Source of the DNA: a gamma proteobacterium endosymbiont of Lamellibrachia anaximandri
Lineage (GTDB): Bacteria > Pseudomonadota > Gammaproteobacteria > Chromatiales > Chromatiaceae
DNA length: 43,818 nt
Assembly (NCBI GenBank): GCA_016756835.1
Contig: JAESPE010000017.1
Location: 1 to 43,818, forward strand
Reading direction: 5' to 3'
A program made the position numbers and the translations under genes. Shown here piece by piece: positions 28,301-34,466 of the stretch. The first letter of the stretch is position 1. The number at the start of each line of letters is the position of its first letter. The notes beneath the pieces were generated by a model, which saw nothing but the letters and a program-made list of their open reading frames with translations, was not told where the DNA came from and made no database searches.

Positions 28301-29427
28301 TGAACGCCCGGCTCTACGACCCCGAGATAGGGAGGTTCCTATCAGCGGACATCTACATCCAGGAATCGGGTCTGTCACAGAACTTCAACCGCTACATCTA
28401 CGTGATGAACAACCCGCTGAAGTACAACGACCCCAGTGGCCACTTCATCAACTTCATCATCGGTGCGATCATCATGATCGTCTCGCAGTTCATCGACAAT
28501 CCCTACATCCGGATGATAGGCATGGTTGTAGGAATGGCGATGATGGGGGGAGCATTTGGAGGAGCACAACTCTTTACTGCTAGTGCTAATGGAGCGGCAG
28601 CCAGTGGTTCTTTTGTTGTTGCAACCGGAAATGCCACTGCAAATGGGATAATTGCAGGAGCGTTAAATGGAGCTGCTATAGGTGCTGTAGTGGGCGGCGC
28701 AACGACAGGAACGCTGACAGGTGCGTTGAAAGGGGCTGCGTTTGGTGCAATCAGCGGTGCCGCTGCGGGGTATATCGGGCATGGTAATGGAGGAGATGCT
28801 CTATTCAATAGCAAAGAAGTCACGGCATTGGCTCATGGAATCTCACAAGGTGCCATCAGCGAAATGCGTGGTGGTAAATTTAAGAGTGGGTTTGTAGGAG
28901 CGTTTATAGCACACATGTCACCTGCGACAAGGTGGGCAAAGACCAATGCGGTACCAATGCCAATTCGCACTATGACTGCCGCCGTGCTCGGAGGGCTTGC
29001 ATCAGCGGCAACGGGTGGTAGTTTTTCGGATGGAGCGTATCATGCAGCTATGGTGCATTTGTTTAATAGTGAAGGGGCTATTACCTCAATGACAAAAAAC
29101 AAAGATGGCCATTGGCAAGTTATTGATAGTGCGGCAAATGATGCTGCCGGGTTAAATCCATCTACATCTACACATTCGTGCGCAGAGGGAGGTGTACAAG
29201 GCTGTGCTGTGACAGCGACTATCCTTGGGGCTGGTGATGATGTTTCAACAGAAGTAATTGAATCAGTAGGAGCTGTTGAAGGATTTTATGATGAAGTTGT
29301 TGAAAATGGGGTATCTAAAAGCTGGTATTACAAACCATTGAAGTACATTGGTACTTGGAGTATTCGATATAGAAACAACTTAGAAGTGTGTAGAAATACT
29401 TGTGGAAAGCAGGCATGGGAACGTTGA
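22363..29427 (+). CDS. Exported SpvB/TcB-like RHS (YD-repeat) giant protein
   Basis: A 2354-residue protein. Order: signal peptide (residues 1-25, GVFCASLIFLSNAAA); SpvB-type domain (about 28-320); seven D-x-[ND]-x-D-type calcium-loop repeats (about 326-690), each with two Cys; a TcdB-middle-like segment (about 690-860); YD repeats (about 940-1360); a coiled-coil insertion (about 1362-1660) with a Cys-bearing centre; more YD repeats; the RHS core (YTGHEQIDNIGLVHMNARLY, then GRFLSAD and NPLKYNDPSGHF, about 1966-2028); a hydrophobic Gly/Ala region; a conserved pre-toxin segment (ALAHGISQGAISEMRGGKF, about 2145-2175); and a unique tail of about 118 residues. This equals a fused B/C component of Tc toxins, whose YD shell encloses the tail. 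The tail is AT-rich and unrecognised. No TcA gene is nearby. Confidence 0.88.
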   Translation: MDMRLTARFSGVFCASLIFLSNAAANSGLVGSLEGEAQVNQGTLDYTLPVDLPEGPNGLAPGLSISYSPRNPNGVLGIGFKLTGESAITRCPANKEIDGERGGVGFDNRDRYCLDGQRLIAIAGQDGEDGTEYRTVAESYARIESHGALGSGPERWTVWSKQGYILEYGDSSYTRTSAAGRDEPAAWKLSSRRDRFDNRIQYHYRKDGGLSVPDFIEYSVHQVEFEYESHPDNLSAYQFGERRDLGLRLASLNILSDGEKLREYRFSYEIDETLPFSRISAIQLCDGLGECSPPTRFEWNENTGFDFFNDPSILTGNTFSSFALGDLNQDGLTDLCYLNQGLHCGLSSGDRPTGYSKWVDRLDAKHWHKPKISGTLMLLDLNGDMKSDYCIQDNSGIMCGLSDGQRFNNSHYWTKSFNLRDTLRFSDINSDGYVDICKFGNDGVSCVLNKKGKRFGPPVTLSESGWPAGSDDIKNNTLNFTDINGDSLIDICGADSQGFRCALGLGVDADNMPLFGEKEIWSAEFGRQWANKSFAGTFRYGDLNADGLSDICFRQSRNYTCAINTGKAFTPLKKWADVTYEWGTDEDLEKNHNDNSLNLLDINVDGRADVCSGSGSEAFSCALNNGEDFDVMRKYASLKPSVDVMTLYDGTKVMPKENPLRMTDINNDGSPDVCYRSYKGINCTIGNDNMANLLAAVTTGYGARTEFEYGRLSDEDLYERYEDAVAPVFDMQGVTRVVRSISSSDGIGGMNRISYHYAGLKTHKDDGSLGFAEVSSHNHTTNRKHITRYYQLGDFSGRVREIEELVGDVVILRNRLTYREMQMVYDNVVSVQPHTQVLEHYELDGSRIKTEQTNHAEYDEYGNALRMVVEINGANGDFVRKETSSVYRNDEFAWLIGKPLNVEVTHSTRDGTLTRSTSFDYDHVSGVLRSEVIEPGSSLSLSSEFEYDEYGNRTGTFLNGQGVQPRHSSATYDSSGRFPIRGANALGHRETIEYDLRCGLPVKQTGPNGISTHWGYDTLCRKITERRADGTETRWAYEWSDGANAGLIFDDFSVYKITERATGAPPKTVYYDALNREVRTVTRGFNGKNVYQDKQYNAKGQIIAATLPYYEGEFPGANSYWVTSEYDEMGRVVVQNKPSETGHIPTYYSYQGLTTTVIDPEGRARVVTKNLLGKDAEVVEAGISTITYSYDPIGNLIGTDTNGLIIRNRYDNRGNKISMDDPSMGHWTYRYNAYGELLRQQDAKGQVVKQSHDLLGRLVRRETAEGVATWEYDTAENGIGKLARTTSPGNSRSVEYDALGRAVSTETKIGEKSFTKQVAYDNQSRPVKETFPDGIEIERVYNQDGYLKTVRMPKNQVWDYDYIRLEESLSAFLKEIYKLEGHKASSQRQAAALVEKSETIRALELAALKAEKQAENDLVRLEATASKLLTKASHFQSQSDYYAKEASRLWRVFGNAYFNYSKSSGGKAYYKYSYCSAYGRKGKCASYGSTTETVSSSWLPKPQDCGWKEYDPWNVSGISRFEIKVQEAKRTGNTRTRWVQNKDPEMFGLVQVHEAKWCESGPPKQIRLSSLYSKHAKSTKAQSERLSKLAAEKNQEAEIYRTIEQNSRRDAELYARQAKELYLQAREQASIAREFMDKIEDYQASMDTIERQLDEHNNSDEYVTLWSATSRDASGHLKGEFTGNGYLTQRIFDPYSGRLKEIQTGVAENDPIRNLHYSYDNADNVTQRDDGINGITESYQYDTLDRLQQASYYDAGTSVSESLSYSYDVNGNILHKSNTGTMSYDQGNRILTLNRNNGTYEDYAYDANGNMVSGSGREIEWTSFNKPSRIKTKDADVSFEYGSDNNRVSKQSLDKQGQETTWYVGKGYEIITAVDMDGNHIERKKHFIYADGEVIAIQVRTIENGQKQADQTRYLHKDALGSVDTITDSHGAVIARMGYTPFGQRQAVNGQEIDQSFQRKLTNRGYTGHEQIDNIGLVHMNARLYDPEIGRFLSADIYIQESGLSQNFNRYIYVMNNPLKYNDPSGHFINFIIGAIIMIVSQFIDNPYIRMIGMVVGMAMMGGAFGGAQLFTASANGAAASGSFVVATGNATANGIIAGALNGAAIGAVVGGATTGTLTGALKGAAFGAISGAAAGYIGHGNGGDALFNSKEVTALAHGISQGAISEMRGGKFKSGFVGAFIAHMSPATRWAKTNAVPMPIRTMTAAVLGGLASAATGGSFSDGAYHAAMVHLFNSEGAITSMTKNKDGHWQVIDSAANDAAGLNPSTSTHSCAEGGVQGCAVTATILGAGDDVSTEVIESVGAVEGFYDEVVENGVSKSWYYKPLKYIGTWSIRYRNNLEVCRNTCGKQAWER

Positions 29428-29801
29428 GAAAATTGATAATAGGATACCTGCTTCTTTATATCGGGGTTTTATTGCTTCAGATTGTTTCAAATATTGCAAT
29501 AGATGAAGTGACATTAGATGCTGCAGGAGTTTGGTTCTTAAATATAATCGCAGTACTTATATTAATTAATTATTTATGGATGTCATTACGTGTTCCATTA
29601 CTAATTGCTGGACTTATTAGTGCTTTTCTTGGTTATGTGACTTTTATAGGTACTATGCCGATTTTCGATGCCATGCCGATGGTTTTCTTTTCCATGATAG
29701 TGATATATTTACCAATGCCATTATTAATTATACTAGGTGCAGCAAGTAAGAGATTTCGCTTGATTATGCAATCAATAGGGTCAGACTCGATTAAGCAATA
29801 G
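29415..29801 (+). CDS. Small four-helix membrane protein, candidate immunity protein
   Basis: From the ATG at 29415 this is a 128-residue, very hydrophobic protein with about four membrane helices (LIIGYLLLYIGVLLL, WFLNIIAVLILINYLW, LLIAGLISAFLGYV and FFSMIVIYLPMPLLIILG). GGAAAG before the ATG can serve as ribosome binding site. It overlaps the RHS stop by 13 bases, so it is translated with the toxin-like tail. Polyhelical membrane proteins directly after RHS tails are often immunity proteins, especially where the toxin acts on membranes or the periplasm; here that is inference. The last residues (SIGSDSIKQ) and the stop are encoded by two copies of the CAATAGGGTCAGACTCGA repeat, so the native 3' end may be lost. 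Confidence 0.65.
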   Translation: MGTLRKLIIGYLLLYIGVLLLQIVSNIAIDEVTLDAAGVWFLNIIAVLILINYLWMSLRVPLLIAGLISAFLGYVTFIGTMPIFDAMPMVFFSMIVIYLPMPLLIILGAASKRFRLIMQSIGSDSIKQ

Positions 29802-29813
29802 GGTCAGACTCGA
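29773..29813 (+). repeat. Two tandem copies of CAATAGGGTCAGACTCGA
   Basis: Exact copies of this 18-mer lie at 29773-29790 and 29796-29813, and a third at 29961-29978 forms the outer left end of the IS4-family element. Copy one is followed by TTAAGC, which also ends the element's 19-base inverted repeat, as if the bases between had been deleted. Copy two continues as CGAATG like the third. They look like scars or solo ends of the same element. Confidence 0.85.
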
Positions 29814-29844
29814 ATGATAATATGAGAAAGCCTATACTCTACCA

Positions 29845-29960
29845 ATGGCCCGACTGCCCCGCTTTGTACTGCCCGGACATCCACAGCATGTTATCCAGCG
29901 AGGTAACAACAAAGAACCGATCTTCTGTCAGGCTGCAGATCATCAGTTTTATCTTGGGAT
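29845..29960 (+). pseudogene. RAYT (REP-associated tyrosine transposase) 5' remnant
   Basis: The first 38 or so codons read MARLPRFVLPGHPQHVIQRG, then NNKEPIFC and DHQFYLG, the characteristic N terminus of Y1/RAYT transposases. The HUH (NHxH) motif and the catalytic tyrosine that should follow are absent: the frame runs straight into the third CAATAGGGTCAGACTCGA copy and the left end of the IS4-family element. The missing 3' part is not found beyond the right end of the element, so this is not a simple interruption. It matters because GTAG-type REPs, the substrate of this enzyme family, occur five times in the window. Confidence 0.8.
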
Positions 29961-29964
29961 CAAT

Positions 29965-31492
29965 AGGGTCAGACTCGAATGGCACTTACTTAAGCTTCTT
30001 CGGATGCCCGTATTTTCTCACTTTTTCACGTGCCTGTGGCCTTGGAACGGTGAGCAAAGGGTATGCTTTTGGCCTTCTTTTCACTGCCCTTGGCTCGATT
30101 CTCCCGGATCGATTCCCAACTCGTTGCTGCGCCATCAACAAACATAGTGCGCCTATCTGTTCATCACTCGATGAATCTGCCTTTTGGCTCCATACTAACC
30201 ACAATTGCAGGCAATGCTTGAAGCTGATTTCCCGCGGCATAATTCGGGCGTAAAAGGCCGCTTGCACCATGAGAAGACGGATCAGGTTGTAAGCCAGTAA
30301 ATAGATCCAAATTTCCTTTAGAGCCATTTCCGGAGTCTTACAGCTGAGGATATTCATCCCCATCGTCTCCTTGATGTGGCGAATATCCAACTCGACATCC
30401 CAGCGTCGCTTGTAGAGTGTTTTCAGCTCTGTTTTACAGGCGGTTTTCGGGCAAAGCATCGTGGTCACCATGATTTTACCGCCAGTCTTGAATTCCCGCA
30501 CCGTAAGGGTCTCTGGCGCGGCCTGGTAGGCGGCTTCACTCATCCAATCAGGTTTTCGTTTCGGTTTTTTGATCGTGATCAGATGGTCCCGTTTTCCAAG
30601 CCGCTTACCACAACGAAAGTCAGTTACGCGCTTTCTGGCACCCAACTGCTCCATCAAGATATCTACGCCTTGCTCTCGCATGGCAACAATGAAGAAGAAA
30701 GTTGGAAAGAAGGCGTCGCCCATGAGAATGTCCCCCGACTCCAGGGTTCCTTGGATAGACCGCAAAAGCGTTTGCTCATCTCCTCCCTTGCCATTGAAAC
30801 GGCCAACGGCGGCATTCAGTAAGGCTCCACTGGCGAGGGAGGTAATCCCGACCACGCGGCAAATGGGAAAACCCAGACCCGTTTTTTGTCCTCGCTGTTG
30901 AGGGTAGGCCGCTTGATTCTTGGGGGTGTCCGGCATCGTCACTGTAGTGCCATCAACCAGTCGAACTCGACGCCCCTGCCAATGCCACTCATCCGGCAGA
31001 TGTTGTTCAATTTGTTGACCCAGATAACGCGTTAAGCCAGCGACCATTTCCAGCGGCAACCGTTGTCTTGCCCGACAATAGGCACCAGTATGTGTGCTAC
31101 AGGTAGGAAGACCGGTTATCAGACGGTAAACCGCGGCCTGGTTGACGGCATGCTGGCAGGATCTGTCTGCACTGAGCGCCTGGGTGACAAACATGGCGAG
31201 GGTTTCCGTCGGCGGAAAGAGCCTTTCCCGGTGGTCGGGTAGTCGCTTTTCGACCTCATCGAACAAAATATCGCTGGTGAGTAGGTTAAAAGTGCTTTCG
31301 CAGTTACTTTCGCTCCGCTGTTGCTGGATAAAACGATGTTGGGCATGAACTGAACTGGCGGTATGATGCATGATGACCGGTCCCTGATGTGGGTGGATTG
31401 TTTGGCGATGAAAAGCCTAACATTACACCGGTCATCTTTTTCAATCATTTCATGATGTTGCGCTTAAGTAAGTGCCATTCTACTCTGACCCC
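29965..31492 (-). mobile_element. IS4-family insertion sequence with perfect 19-bp inverted repeats
   Basis: The perfect inverted repeat GAATGGCACTTACTTAAGC occurs at 29977-29995 and, inverted, at 31462-31480. Matching continues outward with GGGTCAGA on both sides and a few mismatches, so the tips are probably near 29965 and 31492. The single transposase gene fills the inside and its stop codon lies within the left repeat. A second inverted repeat, ATGACCGGT/ACCGGTCAT (31373-31381 and 31427-31435), lies just ahead of the transposase start. I saw no clear target-site duplication; tandem copies of the left tip make the left flank ambiguous. Confidence 0.88.
29986..31371 (-). CDS. IS4-family DDE transposase
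   Basis: A 461-residue transposase that appears intact. The DDE residues are in VRLVDGTTVTMPDT (first Asp), GDILMGDAFF (second Asp) and YKRRWDVELDIRHIK (Glu). This last stretch matches the YREK signature Y-(2)-R-(3)-E-(6)-K of the IS4 family exactly. The N-terminal domain (LFPPTETLAMFVTQALSADRSC) and a RARQRLP segment are as in DDE_Tnp_1 proteins with an N-terminal DUF4372-like or similar region. ATG at 31371. The element may still be active, because both ends and the reading frame are complete. Confidence 0.93.
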   Translation of the reverse strand: MHHTASSVHAQHRFIQQQRSESNCESTFNLLTSDILFDEVEKRLPDHRERLFPPTETLAMFVTQALSADRSCQHAVNQAAVYRLITGLPTCSTHTGAYCRARQRLPLEMVAGLTRYLGQQIEQHLPDEWHWQGRRVRLVDGTTVTMPDTPKNQAAYPQQRGQKTGLGFPICRVVGITSLASGALLNAAVGRFNGKGGDEQTLLRSIQGTLESGDILMGDAFFPTFFFIVAMREQGVDILMEQLGARKRVTDFRCGKRLGKRDHLITIKKPKRKPDWMSEAAYQAAPETLTVREFKTGGKIMVTTMLCPKTACKTELKTLYKRRWDVELDIRHIKETMGMNILSCKTPEMALKEIWIYLLAYNLIRLLMVQAAFYARIMPREISFKHCLQLWLVWSQKADSSSDEQIGALCLLMAQQRVGNRSGRIEPRAVKRRPKAYPLLTVPRPQAREKVRKYGHPKKLK

Positions 31493-31499
31493 AAATATT

Positions 31500-32909
31500 T
31501 CAAATATTTTTTTTAAAATATCCAAGGCTGATACCCGCAATCTTATCTGGATCGATACCATGATAGATATGCTTACAGAATCCTACGGCCTGGAGAGCTT
31601 GAGCGTATCCCAGGCTATCCAGGTACTTGTCTCTATCGGCGCTCTTCAGGCGCAACTGCGCAGCGTTGCGGACATAGTCGCTAAAAGAATTTGCAGCCAA
31701 GTCTTCCAGTAGTTGGCGATTTTTAATCGCCGAAAAAGCAGCTCTCTGCTGAAAATAGTCTTGCGATTCGTTTATATAGATAACAAGTTTGCTTTTATTC
31801 TGAACAGCAACATAGGCATTTATTGCTATCTGCTCGTCTTCCCAGGCCCATGACTTACCTCCCGACTGTGACTTGGCTATCTTTATTAAAGTACCGTCGT
31901 CTGTAATTTTACGAATCGCCGTTAGCTTGACAGGTAAGTCAGGATCCTCAAGAGCAATCTTTATCAGGGTATTCTGATCCTCAATTTGGCCAAGCGCATA
32001 CATTCTCGCATTGGAACTTTCATTCTGCATTACGATTTTCTTCAATAGTCCAACATCGCTGATTTTGGAAATGACAGAGGCCAGGCGCGACCGATCCTCG
32101 AAGCCATTAGCGTTGAAATAGGAACCCGACATGACAAGTGCAAAAAGATAATTAGGATCAGTAAGCTTTTCGAACGCAAGACCAGAACTACAGGCCTTGC
32201 CCGATATTATCTCCGCCAAATAAGCTTGGTTAGTCAGCCTTTCCGTAGCGGCTTTGCTCACCTCGTGGTGATTATCCTTGAGTGCAACCTCCCGCAACAC
32301 ATCTTCATCATCTATCAGTTTTGTAGCGGCCAAGCGAACCTCAGGATATTCTGACCTCAACGCAAGCGCTTGAACCTCTTGTTTGCTGCGGACAACTTCC
32401 AAAAGACGATCAATCACCCATACATATCGTCCAGTGATGACATCCAATCTGAATGAAAAGCACTCGCCCATACGCACTGATGGCTTGTCGAACAAGTTAT
32501 CGATTACTTTTTCCAGAAGAACCGGATCCTCAATCCCATTCAGTGCCGCCTTTATTAAATCGTCCGCAACCAAATACCTATACCCAGCGACCACAGACAG
32601 ATTATCCTGGTCAAGTAAATTCTCGACAATATAGATCTTCAACAACTGGAGATATTTGTCTTTGCTTGATAGTACTCTTCGGCGCAGGAACTCTTGGTCT
32701 TTTATGTGTTTCGCAGCAGCAATTTTCTGCATGACAGTGATTGCGCCATCCTTGACATCGCGATCTACAATTTCTTTTAGCCGTGCCTGATCGCTTATCC
32801 TTTCTATAGATTCCACAGTAGGCATTTGCTGACACCCATACAATGCAAATAAACAGGTAATTGGCGTCATGACAAAGAAAAACACGAATATATTTCTAAT
32901 TATTTTCAT
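31500..32909 (-). CDS. HEAT-like repeat lipoprotein, unknown
   Basis: A 469-residue protein from AT-rich DNA. The N terminus has a hydrophobic signal and a lipobox-like LYGC (Cys at about residue 26), so it is probably a lipoprotein. The rest is repeats of about 20-25 residues that read like helical HEAT/TPR modules, with recurring I.D...L..IA and VR.AA...L patterns (for example VRLAATKLIDDEDVLREVAL, and DQNTLIKIALEDPDLPVKLT). No catalytic motif is visible. The stop lies about eight bases from the tip of the IS4-family element, so its 3' end may have been altered by insertion. It is codirectional with the ankyrin gene upstream (65-base gap). Such repeat proteins usually bind other proteins. 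Confidence 0.65.
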   Translation of the reverse strand: MKIIRNIFVFFFVMTPITCLFALYGCQQMPTVESIERISDQARLKEIVDRDVKDGAITVMQKIAAAKHIKDQEFLRRRVLSSKDKYLQLLKIYIVENLLDQDNLSVVAGYRYLVADDLIKAALNGIEDPVLLEKVIDNLFDKPSVRMGECFSFRLDVITGRYVWVIDRLLEVVRSKQEVQALALRSEYPEVRLAATKLIDDEDVLREVALKDNHHEVSKAATERLTNQAYLAEIISGKACSSGLAFEKLTDPNYLFALVMSGSYFNANGFEDRSRLASVISKISDVGLLKKIVMQNESSNARMYALGQIEDQNTLIKIALEDPDLPVKLTAIRKITDDGTLIKIAKSQSGGKSWAWEDEQIAINAYVAVQNKSKLVIYINESQDYFQQRAAFSAIKNRQLLEDLAANSFSDYVRNAAQLRLKSADRDKYLDSLGYAQALQAVGFCKHIYHGIDPDKIAGISLGYFKKNI

Positions 32910-32974
32910 GAGTTTCTCCTTATTGTTAATTACACCCTATTTAAAAAGCAACCAATCAAAGCGTTCAGAGTTCT

Positions 32975-34408
32975 TCATTCACGTTGATTCATAAGAGGAA
33001 ATTCAAAAATAGATTTTCCCTTTGTTAAATCAGTAACTTCCTGAAGTATTTCTATAATATCGGAGTTCTCGCCTGCCCATCGGAGTGCAGTATCTCCAGC
33101 ACTATTGATAATGTTTGGGTCAGCACCTGCTTCAAGAAGAAGCTTTAATGCTTCTATATGGCCATTTCGTGCAGCCATCATAAGTGCGGTATTTATTCCA
33201 TTATGAGCATTGGAATTTGCTCCCTTATGGATTGCAGCAGTGATTTCTGCAAGATTTCCACCTTCTGATGCGTAAAAAAGTGTTTCATCTAAATACTCAT
33301 TAATCATTGTTTCTTTTATGTTAAGATCGATTTCAGCTGCATCTCCTTTTTTGCTTTCTTTTTCCCACTTGCATTGTTCTGTAACCATATCCAAAAGCCA
33401 ATACCAGCCTGAATTTTCGTTACTGTTCAGCTTCAATTCTTCAGCGGTTGGCTGTAGCTTTCCGATGCATTTGAACTCAGCGGGAAGTGGTTTTGTAACC
33501 CAAATTAATTCGGTTTCACCATTCCAATTCCCGAAGGTCTTGCGCAACGGCTCTCTCAGTTTTGGTTCGGAAATATCTGGTTGTGATGTTCCCATCCAAG
33601 CTGTCAGGGTAACGAGAACGCCATTTTCCGTTACTTCCATCCAATCATTCAGATGTCGTTTGGCTGGATCGCCTCTACGAATCACTCGACACGCACCAAA
33701 GAGACCATCTTCAATAGGCATCATAAACACGTCTCCGCCAGAGTTTCGCTCGTTAGGCTGAGGCATCTCGTCTTTCACCGTGTCTTTAATATGACTCGAT
33801 ACAACTGCACCTTTGCTAACGAGAAAATTTTCGATATTTTTGTGGCCACCCTTCAATGCCATATGCACCGGAGTATTACCATACTTGTCAGATATATTTA
33901 AATCTGCGCCTTCTTGTATAATAAGTTTTACAATATTTTCAAAGCCTTGCATCGACGCCCACAGAAGCGCAGTCTTTCCAAGACTATCCACCGCGTTCAC
34001 ATCAGCGCCTTTGATAATAAGCAGTTCTGCAATGTTTCTGCGTTTAAACTCCAGAGCCTTGTGCAGTGGGGGATTAGCATGTTTATTTACGGCATTTATA
34101 TCAGCACCTTTTCCAATGATAAACTCAGCAATATCATTATGGCCTTTGATTAATGCCCAATTCAGTGGGGTGTCTCCATTCTTGTTCGTGTGATTTACAT
34201 CGGCGCCTTTATCAATGAGTATCTTAACGATTGTATTGTGGCCATTCTTTGAGGCGATGTGCAGCGGAGCATTACCATCCTTATCAGTTATATTTATCTG
34301 GACCGTTGGCGAGAGGCTGAAAAATAAGAATCTCGGCGCTATCAGACTCATCACTTCATTAAGATGCCCCGATTCACATGCTTCAAAAAGTCTTTCATTA
34401 TTAGTCAT
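32975..34408 (-). CDS. Ankyrin-repeat protein with an Imm26-like central domain
   Basis: A 477-residue protein with no signal peptide. Residues 1-205 hold about six ankyrin repeats (GNAPLHIASKNGHNTIVKIL, GADVNAVDSLGKTALLWASM and so on). Residues about 224-355 form a separate domain opening GGDVFMMPIEDGLFGACRVI, which resembles the GDVFxIPLxDGxxxxGRV signature of the Imm26 immunity family. Residues about 378-465 return to ankyrin repeats (GINTALMMAARNGHIEALKL). Ankyrin proteins and Imm26 are both used as immunity proteins in polymorphic toxin loci, and an RHS gene lies 5 kb away, so an immunity role is a fair inference. DNA is AT-rich compared with the core genes. Confidence 0.75.
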   Translation of the reverse strand: MTNNERLFEACESGHLNEVMSLIAPRFLFFSLSPTVQINITDKDGNAPLHIASKNGHNTIVKILIDKGADVNHTNKNGDTPLNWALIKGHNDIAEFIIGKGADINAVNKHANPPLHKALEFKRRNIAELLIIKGADVNAVDSLGKTALLWASMQGFENIVKLIIQEGADLNISDKYGNTPVHMALKGGHKNIENFLVSKGAVVSSHIKDTVKDEMPQPNERNSGGDVFMMPIEDGLFGACRVIRRGDPAKRHLNDWMEVTENGVLVTLTAWMGTSQPDISEPKLREPLRKTFGNWNGETELIWVTKPLPAEFKCIGKLQPTAEELKLNSNENSGWYWLLDMVTEQCKWEKESKKGDAAEIDLNIKETMINEYLDETLFYASEGGNLAEITAAIHKGANSNAHNGINTALMMAARNGHIEALKLLLEAGADPNIINSAGDTALRWAGENSDIIEILQEVTDLTKGKSIFEFPLMNQRE

Positions 34409-34466
34409 TCAAGCCACTCTTCCACGCAAAAATCACATATTCTCTAATATGTAAATACTCCACCGG

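Noticed and set aside
29845-30147. A 100-codon frame as an intact RAYT gene
   Set aside because: Only the first 38 or so codons are RAYT; the rest reads through the IS end and antisense transposase sequence.
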